This document shows, piece after piece, positions 28,056-37,550 of a DNA stretch of 64,000 bases. The stretch lies in the NCBI RefSeq assembly GCF_006384975.1, contig NZ_CP021645.1:1206001-1270000 (forward strand), given 5' to 3'. The stretch comes from Pseudomonas oryzihabitans (lineage in GTDB: Bacteria > Pseudomonadota > Gammaproteobacteria > Pseudomonadales > Pseudomonadaceae). Below the pieces are notes generated by a model. The model made no database searches. It saw only the letters and a list, made by a program, of their open reading frames with translations, and was not told the DNA's origin. Made by a program: the position numbers and the translations under genes. Each line of letters starts with the position of its first letter. Within the stretch, counting starts at the first letter, position 1.

Positions 28056-28766
28056 ATGAACCTCAATCGTCGTTTCACCAAAGGCATCCTCGTCGTCGCC
28101 ATCGCCTCGCTGTTTTCCAGCGCCGCCTTCGCCGATACCCGTCCCGATGTCGCCAGCCAACAGGTCGCCACCCTGCCGGTGATTTCCCAGCAGGGCCAGA
28201 AGGCCTTCATGGATGTCGTCGCCGCCCGCCAGGATCTGTTCAACGGCCAGACCGATCAGGCCAAGCAGCAGCTGAACGCCGCCGAAAGCGCCCTGCACCT
28301 GGCCCAGACCGACAACACCGCCTATATGAAGGCGGCCAAAGATCTGCGTGGCCAGAACGGCCAGGCCGTCAAGGTGGCGGAGCAAGACGCCAAAGCCACC
28401 GCCTGGCTACCGATCTGGAGCGGAATGGCCCTGCGCGACGACTACGTCGCCACCCCGGTCAAGAACCAGGCCGTGGCCCAGGCCAGCGACAAGATCCAGC
28501 AGGGCGATACCAAGGGCGCTGCCGAGATCCTCAAGGTGGCCGGGGTCGACGTGGACTACTCCACCGCCGTGCTGCCAGCCGAGCAGACCGCCGATCTGGT
28601 GCATCAGGCCAACCAGCTCATGGCCCATGACCAGTTCTACCAGGCCAATCTGGTGCTCAAGAAAGTGGAGAACAGCCTCCGCTACGACAACGCCAACGTG
28701 GACGTGACCCCCACCAGCTGGTTCACCAAGAGCACCTCGGTCTTCACCCCGGTCGATAAGACCTAA
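28056..28766 (+). CDS. YfdX-family periplasmic protein
   Basis: The 236-residue protein has a clear Sec signal peptide (cleavage probably after SSAAFA, residue 26), followed by a mostly helical domain matching the YfdX family (PF10938). The N-terminal VISQQGQKAFMDVVAARQ and the middle DDYVATPVKNQAV are characteristic. E. coli YfdX has been linked to acid and stress responses, but its molecular role is not settled. It stands alone between hairpins, so it is probably monocistronic. Confidence 0.8.
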   Translation: MNLNRRFTKGILVVAIASLFSSAAFADTRPDVASQQVATLPVISQQGQKAFMDVVAARQDLFNGQTDQAKQQLNAAESALHLAQTDNTAYMKAAKDLRGQNGQAVKVAEQDAKATAWLPIWSGMALRDDYVATPVKNQAVAQASDKIQQGDTKGAAEILKVAGVDVDYSTAVLPAEQTADLVHQANQLMAHDQFYQANLVLKKVENSLRYDNANVDVTPTSWFTKSTSVFTPVDKT

Positions 28767-28772
28767 GGGAGC

Positions 28773-28808
28773 GCGGGCCACGCGGATGTTCCCCATCCGC
28801 TGGCCCGC
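28773..28808. terminator. Hairpin downstream of the YfdX gene
   Basis: Two-part stem GCGGGCCA/TGGCCCGC enclosing GCGGATG/CATCCGC, 6 bp after the stop. There is a strong stem but no clear U-tract. Confidence 0.55.
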
Positions 28809-28821
28809 AATATCGCTTGAA

Positions 28822-28840
28822 CGTTAACTTCAGCGTAACG
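28822..28840. promoter_or_regulatory. LysR-type binding site candidate before mdcA
   Basis: CGTTAACTTCAGCGTAACG has inverted CGTTA/TAACG half-sites around a T-N11-A core, about 80 bp before mdcA. It is a reasonable MdcR site, though LysR boxes are loosely defined. Confidence 0.45.
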
Positions 28841-28919
28841 ATCGCGCCTTCAGGTTGATTGAAGGCCCGGCAGTCGAGGTCTAGGGTGACTCCACGACAG
28901 GTGATTCGTGGAGACCAGA

Positions 28920-30596
28920 ATGACAACCACACCCTCCCCACCCACCCGGATCAATAGAAGACGCAGCGACAAGCAGCGGCGGCTGGATCAGGTGGCCCGT
29001 CTGGCCGATGGCAAGGTGTTGCCCAGCGCGTCCATCGTCGCGGCTCTGGAAAGCCTGCTGGCACCCGGTGATCGGGTGGTACTGGAAGGCAACAACCAGA
29101 AGCAGGCCGACTTCCTCTCCCGTGCCCTGGCCCAGGTCGATCCGGCCAAGCTGCACGACCTGCACATGATCATGCCCAGCGTCGGCCGTCCCGAGCACCT
29201 GGACCTGTTCGAACGCGGTATCGCCCGCAAGCTGGACTTCTCCTTTGCCGGCACCCAGAGCCTGAGGATCAGCCAACTGCTGGAAGATGGCCTGCTGGAA
29301 GTGGGCGCCATCCACACCTACATCGAACTCTATGCCCGGCTGCTGGTGGACCTGATTCCCAAGGTGGTGCTCAGCGCCGGTTTCATGGCCGATCGCGCCG
29401 GCAACGTGTACACCGGGCCCAGCACCGAGGACAGCCCGGCGCTGATCGAGCCGGCGGCCTTCAGCGACGGCATCGTCATCGTCCAGGTCAACCAGCTGGT
29501 GGACGACGTCAGCGAGTTGCCCCGCGTGGACATCCCGGCGGACTGGGTCGATTTCGTGGTGGTGGCCGACCGGCCCTTCTATATCGAACCGCTGTTCACC
29601 CGCGATCCGCGCCATATCAAGCCGGTGCACGTGTTGATGGCGATGATGGCCATCCGCGGCATCTACGAACGTCACCAGGTGCAGTCGCTCAACCATGGCA
29701 TCGGCTTCAACACCGCGGCCATCGAACTGATCCTGCCCACCTACGGCGAGCGCCTGGGACTCAAGGGCAAGATCTGCCGGCACTGGACCCTCAATCCCCA
29801 TCCCACCTTGATCCCCGCCATCGAGAGCGGCTGGGTGGAAAGCGTGCACTGCTTCGGCACCGAGCTGGGCATGGAGGGCTACATCGCCCAGCGCCCGGAC
29901 ATCTTCTTCACCGGTCGCGATGGCTCGCTCCGCTCCAACCGCCTGCTCTGCCAGCTGGCCGGCCAATACGCCGTCGACCTCTTCATCGGCGCCACCCTGC
30001 AGGTGGATGGCGACGGCCACTCCTCCACCGTGACCCGCGGCCGCCTGGCCGGCTTCGGCGGCGCGCCCAACATGGGCCATGATCCCCGCGGTCGCCGCCA
30101 TCCCACCCCGGCCTGGCTGGACATGCGCCAGCAGACGGGCGACAGCGCCCCGGCACTGCTGGAGCGCGGCAAGAAGCTGGTGGTGCAGATGGTCGAGACC
30201 TTCCAGGAAGGCGGCAAACCCACCTTCGTCGACACCCTGGATGCCGTGGAGGTGGCGCGCAAGAGCGGCATGCCGCTGGCGCCCATCATGGTCTATGGCG
30301 ACGACGTGACCCACCTGCTCACCGAGGAAGGCATCGCCTACCTCTATCGCGCCCGCTCCCTGGACGAGCGCCGGGCGATGATCGCCGCCGTGGCCGGGGT
30401 CACCGCCATCGGCCTGCGCAGCGATCCGGCCGAGGCGCGGCGCCTCCGCCAGGAAGGCCTGGTGGCCCTGCCGGAAGACCTCGGCATTCGCCGCACTGAT
30501 GCCAGCCGCGAACTGCTCGCCGCCAAGAGCATTGGCGAACTGGTGGAATGGTCCGGCGGACTCTATCAACCCCCGGCCAAGTTCAGGAGCTGGTGA
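28920..30596 (+). CDS. mdcA: Malonate decarboxylase alpha subunit (acetyl-ACP:malonate ACP transferase)
   Basis: The 558-residue protein is the CoA-transferase-like alpha subunit that exchanges malonate for acetate on the acyl carrier protein MdcC. The start at the ATG 28920 is preferred over an in-frame GTG at 28908, because GGAG lies 6 bp before it. It heads the operon mdcABCDEGH, and its stop overlaps the mdcB start by one base. Full length suggests a working enzyme. Confidence 0.95.
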   Translation: MTTTPSPPTRINRRRSDKQRRLDQVARLADGKVLPSASIVAALESLLAPGDRVVLEGNNQKQADFLSRALAQVDPAKLHDLHMIMPSVGRPEHLDLFERGIARKLDFSFAGTQSLRISQLLEDGLLEVGAIHTYIELYARLLVDLIPKVVLSAGFMADRAGNVYTGPSTEDSPALIEPAAFSDGIVIVQVNQLVDDVSELPRVDIPADWVDFVVVADRPFYIEPLFTRDPRHIKPVHVLMAMMAIRGIYERHQVQSLNHGIGFNTAAIELILPTYGERLGLKGKICRHWTLNPHPTLIPAIESGWVESVHCFGTELGMEGYIAQRPDIFFTGRDGSLRSNRLLCQLAGQYAVDLFIGATLQVDGDGHSSTVTRGRLAGFGGAPNMGHDPRGRRHPTPAWLDMRQQTGDSAPALLERGKKLVVQMVETFQEGGKPTFVDTLDAVEVARKSGMPLAPIMVYGDDVTHLLTEEGIAYLYRARSLDERRAMIAAVAGVTAIGLRSDPAEARRLRQEGLVALPEDLGIRRTDASRELLAAKSIGELVEWSGGLYQPPAKFRSW

Positions 30597-31453
30597 TGCG
30601 CGCCCTTGCCCGTCTTACCCCAACCCGCGCCGAGCGCCTGGCCGAGTGGGCCGTGGAGGCCCTGGTGGACGAAGCCGAACTCTCGCCCAAGCCGGCAATG
30701 GTGGATCGCCGCGGCCAGGGTGCCCACCGTGACCTGAATCTTGGACTGATGCTGGCCTCGGCTGAGGCCCTGAGGCCCTGCTTCCAGGCCATGGCCGAAG
30801 CGGCGGAGCTGAAGTTGCCCGCTGCCGACTTGCGTCGCCTGATCGGTCGGCTGGGTCGCGATGGCGAAGCCGCCATGCTGCAGGTCACTGGCGGGGTCAA
30901 TACCCACCGTGGCGCCATCTGGGCGCTGGGGCTGCTAGTGACGGCGGCCGTGCAGGGGCGTCCGGCGTCGGCTCAGGCGCTGTGCCTGGCGGCCGGCCAT
31001 TTGGCCAGCCTGCCTGATCCGGAAACGCCCAAGGCCGCGCCAAGCCATGGCCAGCGCGTCGCTCAGCGTTATGGCGTCGGCGGCGCCCGGGCCGAAGCCG
31101 CCGCAGGCTTTCCCGCCATCCTCCAGCGCGGCCTGCCGCAACTGCGCGCCAGCCGCCAGGCCGGTTCCGGCGAGCAGAATGCGCGCCTGGATGCCCTGCT
31201 GGCGATCATGACCCGCCTGGACGACACCTGCGTGCTGCACCGCGCCGGTCCCGCCGCCCTCAGCGCCATGCACCAGGGTGCCCAGGCGGTACTGGACGCC
31301 GGTGGCAGCGCCAGTCTGGCCGGCCGCCGCCGGCTGCTGGCCCTGGACTGCCAGTTGCTGGCCGCCAATGCCTCCCCTGGCGGCGCCGCCGATCTCTTGG
31401 CCGCCACCCTTCTCGTCGATCGCCTGGAGCCACGGCTCCCTGGAGACCTCTGA
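30596..31453 (+). CDS. mdcB: Triphosphoribosyl-dephospho-CoA synthase
   Basis: The 285-residue protein builds the unusual prosthetic group precursor 2'-(5''-triphosphoribosyl)-3'-dephospho-CoA for MdcC, from ATP and dephospho-CoA. Family features include the N-terminal [20 protein letters not shown] and the [17 protein letters not shown] block. The start at 30596 shares a base with the mdcA stop and follows CAGGAG. Confidence 0.93.
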   Translation: MRALARLTPTRAERLAEWAVEALVDEAELSPKPAMVDRRGQGAHRDLNLGLMLASAEALRPCFQAMAEAAELKLPAADLRRLIGRLGRDGEAAMLQVTGGVNTHRGAIWALGLLVTAAVQGRPASAQALCLAAGHLASLPDPETPKAAPSHGQRVAQRYGVGGARAEAAAGFPAILQRGLPQLRASRQAGSGEQNARLDALLAIMTRLDDTCVLHRAGPAALSAMHQGAQAVLDAGGSASLAGRRRLLALDCQLLAANASPGGAADLLAATLLVDRLEPRLPGDL

Positions 31454-31767
31454 TGGAACATTTCAGCTGCAGCTATCCAGCCAGCCAGCGCCGCCGGGGT
31501 CGTACCCTGGTGGGCTGCGTCGGCTCGGGGGACCTGGAGGTCCTGCTCGAACCCGCCAGCGCCGACTTCACCCTCAAGGTGACCACCTCGGTCAACGGCA
31601 GCGAACCGCGCTGGCGCGCCCTCTTCGACCGGCTGTTCGCCGCCCGCGACGACCTGCCGGCCCTGACCCTGGACATCCACGACTTCGGCGCCACCCCCGG
31701 CGTGGTCCGCCTGCGCCTGGAGCAGGGTCTGGAAACCCTGGAGCTGGAGGAAGCTGCCCATGTCTGA
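31453..31767 (+). CDS. mdcC: Malonate decarboxylase acyl carrier protein
   Basis: The 104-residue delta subunit carries the phosphoribosyl-dephospho-CoA thiol arm. Ser25 in VGSGDLEV corresponds to the known attachment serine of the family. It overlaps mdcB by one base and mdcD by 8 bp, indicating tight translational coupling. Confidence 0.94.
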   Translation: MEHFSCSYPASQRRRGRTLVGCVGSGDLEVLLEPASADFTLKVTTSVNGSEPRWRALFDRLFAARDDLPALTLDIHDFGATPGVVRLRLEQGLETLELEEAAHV

Positions 31768-32626
31768 CGTCACCCTTCCCGATGTGCAGGAGCTGCTGCA
31801 CAGCCGCAGCTTCGTCGAACTCGGCGCCCGTGAGCGAGCCCGTACGGTGTTGGATGCCGGCAGCTTTCGCGAGTTGGTCGGGCCCTTCGAGCGGCTGATG
31901 TCGCCCTGGCTGCCCAAGCAAGGCATCGTCTGCCAGGCCGATGACGGCGTGGTGGTGGCCAAGGGGCTGATCGACGGCGAGCCCGCGGTGGTCTGCGCCA
32001 TCGAAGGCGCCTTTCAGGGCGGCAGCATGGGCGAAGTGGGCGGTGCCAAGATCGCCGGCGCCCTGGAGTTGGCACTGGAAGACAATCTCGTCGGCACCCC
32101 GACCCGCGCCGTGCTGCTGCTGGAAACCGGCGGCGTGCGCCTGCAGGAAGCCAACCTGGGCCTGGCGGCCATCGCCGAGATCCAGGCGGCCATCGTCGCC
32201 CTGCGCAGCCACCAGCCGGTGATTGGCGTCATCGCCGGCAGCGTCGGTTGCTTCGGTGGCATGTCCATCGCCGCCGGGCTGTGCAGCCAGTTGATCGTCA
32301 CCCGCGAGGCGCGGCTGGGGCTCAACGGTCCCCAGGTGATCGAGCAGGAAGCCGGTATCGAGGAATACGACTCCCGCGACCGTCCCTTCATCTGGAGCCT
32401 GACCGGTGGCGAGCAGCGCGTTGCCACCGGCCTGGCCGATCTCTTCGTCACCGACGACAGCACCGCCGTGGCCAACGCCATCCGCCAGGCTTTCGCCGCT
32501 GGCGTCACCACACCTCCGCGCAGCCAGCAGGCCGACCGTTATCTGGCATGCCTTGCCGATCTCGATACCGAACCCCAGGCGGACGCCGCCGCGGTTCGCC
32601 ACCTCTATGCCGGAGACCAGCCATGA
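31760..32626 (+). CDS. mdcD: Malonate decarboxylase beta subunit
   Basis: The 288-residue crotonase/carboxyltransferase-like subunit forms, with MdcE, the enzyme that decarboxylates malonyl-S-ACP to acetyl-S-ACP. The glycine-rich segment VIAGSVGCFGGMSIAAGLC is typical. It overlaps mdcC and mdcE. Confidence 0.94.
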   Translation: MSDVTLPDVQELLHSRSFVELGARERARTVLDAGSFRELVGPFERLMSPWLPKQGIVCQADDGVVVAKGLIDGEPAVVCAIEGAFQGGSMGEVGGAKIAGALELALEDNLVGTPTRAVLLLETGGVRLQEANLGLAAIAEIQAAIVALRSHQPVIGVIAGSVGCFGGMSIAAGLCSQLIVTREARLGLNGPQVIEQEAGIEEYDSRDRPFIWSLTGGEQRVATGLADLFVTDDSTAVANAIRQAFAAGVTTPPRSQQADRYLACLADLDTEPQADAAAVRHLYAGDQP

Positions 32627-33438
32627 GCACCCAGCCCTCGCAACGCGGCCTGACCTGGTTCGAGGCCCTGGCCGGCCAGGGTCAGGCCGTTACGGGCCTG
32701 CCCGCTTCCCTGCGCGTCGCCGACCTCGAACTGGCCGGGCGCCCCGCACGCTGGCTGGCGGTGGTAGCGGATGCCGGCAATCCCTTCCCCCGCGCCCGCC
32801 AGGGCGAGGTGGGCCTGCTGGAAGGCTGGGGCCTGGCCCGGGCCATCCAGCAGGCCATCGCCGAGGATGGTGACGCCACGGTGAAACGCACCCTGATGGC
32901 CCTGGTGGACGTCCCCAGCCAGGCCTACGGTCGCCGCGAGGAAGCCTATGGCATCCACCAGGCCCTGGCCGGGGCCGCTGGGGCCTATGCCGAGGCGCGT
33001 CTGGCCGGGCATCCGGTCCTGGGCCTGCTGGTCGGCAAAGCCATGTCCGGCGGCTTCCTTGCCCATGGTTACCAGGCCAATCGGCTGCTGGCCCTGCGCG
33101 ATCCCCAGGTGCAGGTGCATGCCATGGGCAAGGCCTCGGCGGCGCGGGTGACCCTGCGCAGCGTCGAAGAACTGGAACGTCTGGCGGCCGACATTCCGCC
33201 CATGGCCTATGACCTGGACAGCTATGCCTCCCTGGGCCTGCTCTGGCGCCAGCTGGAGGTGGCCCAGCCAGACCACCCCACCGAGACCGACCTGGAGCAG
33301 GTCCGCCAGGCCCTGGCCGACGCCCAGGCGGATGTCCTCGCCAGCGGTAGCACCGATCTCAAGCTGCGGCTGGACGGCACCAACCGCGCCGCCTCCCGTG
33401 AGGTGCGCGAGCGGCTGCGGGCGGGATGGAGCGCGTGA
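32623..33438 (+). CDS. mdcE: Malonate decarboxylase gamma subunit
   Basis: The 271-residue partner of MdcD has the family sequence LVGKAMSGGFLAHGYQANR and the HAMGKASAARV region. It starts within an ATGA overlap with mdcD and ends overlapping the mdcG start. The pair forms the biotin-independent decarboxylase core. Confidence 0.93.
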   Translation: MSTQPSQRGLTWFEALAGQGQAVTGLPASLRVADLELAGRPARWLAVVADAGNPFPRARQGEVGLLEGWGLARAIQQAIAEDGDATVKRTLMALVDVPSQAYGRREEAYGIHQALAGAAGAYAEARLAGHPVLGLLVGKAMSGGFLAHGYQANRLLALRDPQVQVHAMGKASAARVTLRSVEELERLAADIPPMAYDLDSYASLGLLWRQLEVAQPDHPTETDLEQVRQALADAQADVLASGSTDLKLRLDGTNRAASREVRERLRAGWSA

Positions 33439-34139
33439 TGAACAGTTGGCAGTCGGGCCTGTTGGGCTTCGCTGCGCTCAACCCAACCTACGAGGCTCCG
33501 GTAGGTTGGGTTGAGCAACGCGAAGCCCAACACAGACCCCACGACCTGCTCTGGGGCCTGACGCCGGGTGCCCTGCCCGAGGATGCCCCCGCCTGGGCGA
33601 TAGAGGTAGCCCAGGCCAGTCTGCCGGTGGTGGTACGGCGGGCTACACCCGAGGCAGACCGCATTCCGGTCGGCCTGCGCGGCACTACTCGGGCAGAGCG
33701 GCTGGCGGTCTGGCTGGAGCCCGCTGCCGTGCTGCAGCACCGCTCCCCTGAGGCTCTGAGAATCTCGAATGGTTGCCGTGACCTACCCGTCTTCGAGACC
33801 CTGGCCCGACTACAAACTCTACTGGATGACCTGGGCCTGCCCTGGGGCCCTACCGGCGCCGCTGGCTACGAACTGGCCTGTGGCTGTCCCGCATTGCATG
33901 CAGGGAGCGATCTGGATCTGCTGATCCGCTGCGAAGCCCCTCTTCCGCGCGACCGGGCAAGAGCGCTGCTGGTCTCCCTGCAAGGGCAGGCACTGTGCCG
34001 CCTGGACGTCCTCCTGGAAACCCCACTTGGCGGCGTGGCGCTAGCCGATTGGGCCGGGAGCGCCCAGCAGGTGCTGCTCAAGACCGCTGCCGGTCCCCGG
34101 CTGGTGCGCGATCCCTGGCCAGCGGAGCGCGCCGCATGA
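33438..34139 (+). CDS. mdcG: Phosphoribosyl-dephospho-CoA transferase (holo-ACP synthase), REP-interrupted N-terminus
   Basis: The 233-residue nucleotidyltransferase attaches the prosthetic group to Ser25 of MdcC. The conserved protein begins at PHDLLWGL (about residue 35); GSDLDLLIR carries the nucleotidyltransferase metal-binding aspartates. The preceding about 30 residues include a stretch encoded by an inverted-repeat palindrome at 33461-33531. The insertion keeps the frame, and no other start codon lies in frame between the palindrome and the conserved region, so the palindrome must be translated. The extra residues lengthen the protein beyond the usual about 205-210. The mRNA hairpin right after the start could reduce expression. 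Confidence 0.88.
   Translation: MNSWQSGLLGFAALNPTYEAPVGWVEQREAQHRPHDLLWGLTPGALPEDAPAWAIEVAQASLPVVVRRATPEADRIPVGLRGTTRAERLAVWLEPAAVLQHRSPEALRISNGCRDLPVFETLARLQTLLDDLGLPWGPTGAAGYELACGCPALHAGSDLDLLIRCEAPLPRDRARALLVSLQGQALCRLDVLLETPLGGVALADWAGSAQQVLLKTAAGPRLVRDPWPAERAA
33461..33531. repeat. REP-like inverted repeat inside mdcG
   Basis: Two 31-base arms (33461-33491 and 33501-33531) are inverted copies with 28 matches, separated by a 9-base loop. The arm begins GTTGGGCTTCG and ends AACCCAACCTAC, a unit found as dispersed extragenic palindromes in many gammaproteobacteria. It is unusual here because it lies within a coding sequence. Confidence 0.85.
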
Positions 34140-35071
34140 GCACCCTCTTCCAGTTTCCCGGCCAGGGTGCCCAGCGTCCCGGCATGCTGCACGCCCTGTC
34201 CGAGCACGCCGAGATCCGGCGTACCCTGGAGGAAGCGGCCGAGGTGCTGGAAAGCGATCCCCTGGGCCTGGATACCGCCACGGCACTGGAACACACCCGC
34301 GCCGTGCAGCTCTGTCTGCTGATCGCCGGCGTCGCCACCGCGCGGCTGTTGTTGAGTCGTGGCCCGGCACCGCAGTTGGTGGCCGGGCTGTCCATCGGTG
34401 CCTATGCCGCCGCGGTAGTGGCCGAGGCCCTGGACTTTGCCGACGCCCTGCGCCTGGTGGCGCGGCGCGGCGAGCTGATGCAGGACGCCTACCCCCGCGG
34501 CTACGGCATGCTGGCGGTGCTTGGTCTGGGGCGTGGCGCGGTGGAGCGCCTGGTCGCCAGCCACCATCGTCCCGAAGCACCGCTCTACCTGGCCAACGCC
34601 AATGCCGAGCAGCAATACGTGGTGGCCGGCAGCGACGCGGGCCTGGCCTTGCTGGCCGATGCCGCCAGGGCTGAAGGCGCCGCGGCCGCCAAACGCCTGG
34701 CCATGAGCGTGCCCTCGCATTGCCCGCTATTGGCAGAGGCAGCCGCGACCCTGGACGAGGCCTTCGCCACCGTCGAGATGCGCGCTCCGCGCCTGGCCTA
34801 TCTGAGTGGCACCTCGGCACGGCGGCTGGTGCGCGCCGAGCAGTTGCGCGATGACCTAGCCTTCAACATGGCGCGGCCCATCGAATGGCACGCCACCTTG
34901 GAAGCCGCCCGCGAGCGCGGCGTGTGCCTGGCCATCGAATTGGCGCCAGGTAGTGTGCTCACCCAATTGGCCAAGCGCGTGCTACCCGCGGCCGGGTCGC
35001 TGGCCTGGCAGGACACCCATCCGGACACCCTGGACGCGCTGCGGCGCGAGGAGGCAGCGCGACTGGATTGA
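34136..35071 (+). CDS. mdcH: Malonate decarboxylase epsilon subunit (malonyl-CoA:ACP malonyltransferase)
   Basis: The 311-residue acyltransferase loads malonyl onto the carrier protein to start the catalytic cycle. It begins FQFPGQGAQRPGM, has the nucleophile Ser86 in GLSIG, and a VPSHCPLL histidine region. It overlaps mdcG by 4 bp. Confidence 0.93.
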   Translation: MSTLFQFPGQGAQRPGMLHALSEHAEIRRTLEEAAEVLESDPLGLDTATALEHTRAVQLCLLIAGVATARLLLSRGPAPQLVAGLSIGAYAAAVVAEALDFADALRLVARRGELMQDAYPRGYGMLAVLGLGRGAVERLVASHHRPEAPLYLANANAEQQYVVAGSDAGLALLADAARAEGAAAAKRLAMSVPSHCPLLAEAAATLDEAFATVEMRAPRLAYLSGTSARRLVRAEQLRDDLAFNMARPIEWHATLEAARERGVCLAIELAPGSVLTQLAKRVLPAAGSLAWQDTHPDTLDALRREEAARLD

Positions 35072-35084
35072 GCATCCCGACTAC

Positions 35085-35293
35085 GGCGGCTGCCCTCTCC
35101 CCAGCCCTCTCCCCAAGGGAGAGGGGGCAAGAGCGGAAGCGGTGCCCAGGCTTCATCCCATCCAAGCACAACCGAGGCTAGACGGAGACGTTAGAACAAG
35201 GCGGCTGCCCTCACCCTAGCCCTCTCCCCGAGGGAGAGGGGATAAAAAGCGAGAGCGGCGCCAGGCTTCACCCCACCCCAAGCACAACCGAGG
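35085..35293. repeat. Two direct repeats carrying CCCTCTCCC hairpins, between mdcH and mdcL
   Basis: Unit 1 (35085-35177) and unit 2 (35200-35293) are about 93-94 bp each. Both begin GGCGGCTGCCCTC, contain a CCCTCTCCCC-aa/ga-GGGAGAGGG hairpin and end CAAGCACAACCGAGG. The repeats separate the enzyme genes from the transporter genes and the hairpins could attenuate transcription between them. Confidence 0.75.
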
Positions 35294-35302
35294 ACAACAA
35301 CA

Positions 35303-35737
35303 ATGATCATCTACGGTGTAGCGCTCCTGGCCGTCTGCATGCTTGCAGGCGTCATCATCGGCGACTTCCTGGGCGTCCTGCTCGGGGTCAAGTCCAATGT
35401 CGGCGGGGTGGGCATCGCCATGCTCCTGCTGATCTGTGCGCGGCTCTATATGGAGCGCCATGGCGGCATGAGCAAGGAATGCGAATTCGGCGTCGGTTTC
35501 TGGGGCGCGCTGTACATCCCGGTGGTGGTGGCCATGGCCGCCCAGCAGAACGTGGTCACCGCCCTGCACGGTGGCCCGGTGGCGGTACTGGCGGCGGTGG
35601 GGGCAGTGGCGGTGTGCGGGGTGACCATCGCCCTGATCAGCCGCAGCCATCGGGGTGAGCCCTTGCCGCCGCTGGCGGATGAGCCGATGGTGCCTAAACC
35701 GACGGTCGCCCAGGCCGCGCCGGCGGGGGGTCGCTAG
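35303..35737 (+). CDS. mdcL: Malonate transporter subunit MadL-like
   Basis: The 144-residue membrane protein has about four predicted helices (IIYGVALLAVCMLAGVIIGD at the N-terminus) and matches the small subunit of the MadLM malonate:Na+ symporter type. It is followed directly by mdcM. A tail of about 25 polar residues follows the last helix. Confidence 0.9.
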   Translation: MIIYGVALLAVCMLAGVIIGDFLGVLLGVKSNVGGVGIAMLLLICARLYMERHGGMSKECEFGVGFWGALYIPVVVAMAAQQNVVTALHGGPVAVLAAVGAVAVCGVTIALISRSHRGEPLPPLADEPMVPKPTVAQAAPAGGR

Positions 35738-35738
35738 G

Positions 35739-36503
35739 ATGAACGATATCGTCATGAAGGCTCTGCAACACAATGGCCTGGTGGCCGCCTTTGCCCTGGT
35801 CGGCCTGATCATGTGGGTCTCGGTAGTCCTCTCGCGCCGGCTGACCTTTGGCCGGGTGCACGGCTCGGCCATCGCCATCGTCATCGGCCTGGTGCTGGCC
35901 TGGGTTGGCGGCACCCTCACCGGAGGCCAGAAGGGCCTGGCGGACCTGGCGCTGTTTTCCGGCATCGGCCTGATGGGCGGCGCCATGCTGCGCGACTTCG
36001 CCATCGTCGCCACGGCCTTCGAAGTGCAGGCCACCGAGGCGCGCAAGGCCGGGATGATCGGCGCGGTGGCCCTGCTGCTCGGCACCGTGCTGCCCTTTAT
36101 CGTCGGCGCTGCGGTGGCTTGGGCCTTCGGCTATCGCGATGCGGTGAGCATGACCACCATAGGCGCGGGCGCGGTGACCTACATCGTCGGCCCGGTGACC
36201 GGCGCGGCCCTCGGCGCCAGTTCCGACGTCATGGCGCTGTCCATCGCCACCGGCCTGATCAAGGCCATCATCGTCATGGTGGCGACACCGGTCTCGGCGC
36301 GGCTGCTGGCGCTGGACAACCCGCGCTCGGCGATGGTCTTCGGCGGCCTGGCCGGCACCGTCAGCGGCGTCACCGCGGGGCTTGCCGCCACCGACCGCCG
36401 CCTGGTGCCCTATGGCGCCCTCACCGCCACCTTCCACACCGGCTTGGGCTGCCTGCTGGGGCCGTCGCTGCTGTATTTCTGCGTACGAGCCCTAGTGGGT
36501 TAG
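35739..36503 (+). CDS. mdcM: Malonate transporter subunit MadM-like
   Basis: The 254-residue large transporter subunit has seven or more predicted membrane helices and the family segment TTIGAGAVTYIVGPVTGAALGASS. It starts 1 bp after the mdcL stop and converges with mdcR, with a 4-bp overlap at the stops. Confidence 0.9.
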   Translation: MNDIVMKALQHNGLVAAFALVGLIMWVSVVLSRRLTFGRVHGSAIAIVIGLVLAWVGGTLTGGQKGLADLALFSGIGLMGGAMLRDFAIVATAFEVQATEARKAGMIGAVALLLGTVLPFIVGAAVAWAFGYRDAVSMTTIGAGAVTYIVGPVTGAALGASSDVMALSIATGLIKAIIVMVATPVSARLLALDNPRSAMVFGGLAGTVSGVTAGLAATDRRLVPYGALTATFHTGLGCLLGPSLLYFCVRALVG

Positions 36504-37408
36504 TGGCGCGCGTACATCCGGCATTCGGCGACGAAGGCCAGCAGATTGGGATCGCGCTCGCGGCTGCGCAGAAAGACTGCCCCGATCCGTTGCTGCAGCC
36601 GGTAGCGCGGGGCCAGGGGCAGCAGTTTGAGGCGGTTCTGGTAGACCGCCTCGACCCGCCCCGGCAGCAGCGCGTAGCCCACCCCGGAGCTGACCATGCT
36701 CATCAGCGAGAAGATGTCGTTGACCTGCATGATCACCTCCGGTTCGAAGCCGGCCTGGGCGAACACCTGGCGGCCGTCGCGAAAGGTGGCGAAGCCCTGG
36801 GTCAGGGTCACGAAGGGCACTCCGGCCAGGTCGCGCAGGTCCACCTCGGACTGGTCGGCGAAGGGCGAATCGCTGGGCGCGGCGAGGAAGATGTCGTCGC
36901 TGAACAGCTCGACGCTCTCACAGTCGGCATCCACCACGGCGTCGTCGAGGGCCACCAGCATGGCGTCCAGCTTGAAGTCGTGCAGTTGCTCGGCGAGGTC
37001 GGCGTTGGAGCCCAGCACCAGATCGATGTTGAGTTCGCTGCGCCTGAGCTTGAGGCCCATGATCAACTGGGGCACGGTCTTGACCGTTAGCGAATAGAGC
37101 GCGCCCAGGCGAAAGCGATCGGCCGAGAAGCCCGCCGCCTGCCGGGTCAGCCGCACCGTCTCGGCCAGGTCCTGCATCAGTCGCTCGGCGCGCGCCTCCA
37201 GCACGAAGGCGCCATCCAAGGGCGTCAGGGTTCGCCCCTCGTGCTTGAACAGCGGACAGCGCAGGGCGTTCTCCAGCGAATGGATGGCGCGGTGCACGCT
37301 GACATGGCTGGTGCCCAGCTCGGCGGCGGCCCGCGCCAGGTTACGGCTACGCATGAAGGCCAGGAAGATCTCCAACTTGCGCAGGGTGAGTTCATCGGTA
37401 TCGGACAT
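36500..37408 (-). CDS. mdcR: LysR-family regulator of malonate genes
   Basis: The 302-residue protein has an N-terminal LysR helix-turn-helix (LARAAAELGTSHVSVHRAI, about residues 20-38) and an effector domain. The start at 37408 (MSDTDELTLRKLEIF) gives the standard length; the frame extends upstream but with non-coding-like composition. Position at the end of the mdc operon on the opposite strand is typical for MdcR, the malonate-responsive activator. Confidence 0.85.
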   Translation of the reverse strand: MSDTDELTLRKLEIFLAFMRSRNLARAAAELGTSHVSVHRAIHSLENALRCPLFKHEGRTLTPLDGAFVLEARAERLMQDLAETVRLTRQAAGFSADRFRLGALYSLTVKTVPQLIMGLKLRRSELNIDLVLGSNADLAEQLHDFKLDAMLVALDDAVVDADCESVELFSDDIFLAAPSDSPFADQSEVDLRDLAGVPFVTLTQGFATFRDGRQVFAQAGFEPEVIMQVNDIFSLMSMVSSGVGYALLPGRVEAVYQNRLKLLPLAPRYRLQQRIGAVFLRSRERDPNLLAFVAECRMYARH

Positions 37409-37550
37409 GGCGGCCAGCGGGGGTGGAAGACAGCTGATCACCTTGCCCGGATGGGCGGACGGCGTCGAGGGCTGGGCCATGGCAGAGGCTGCCATAGCCA
37501 TCAGGCAGCGGAACCGATAGCGACCAGAGCGAGCCAACTGAGCACGGTGT

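Noticed and set aside
28881..30569. 562-codon open frame antisense to mdcA
   Set aside because: Antisense shadow in high-GC DNA; mdcA on the plus strand is unambiguous.
35100..35240. CCCTCTCCC/GGGAGAGGG hairpins considered as intrinsic terminators
   Set aside because: No U-tract follows, and the units are part of a direct repeat, so they are reported as a repeat instead.
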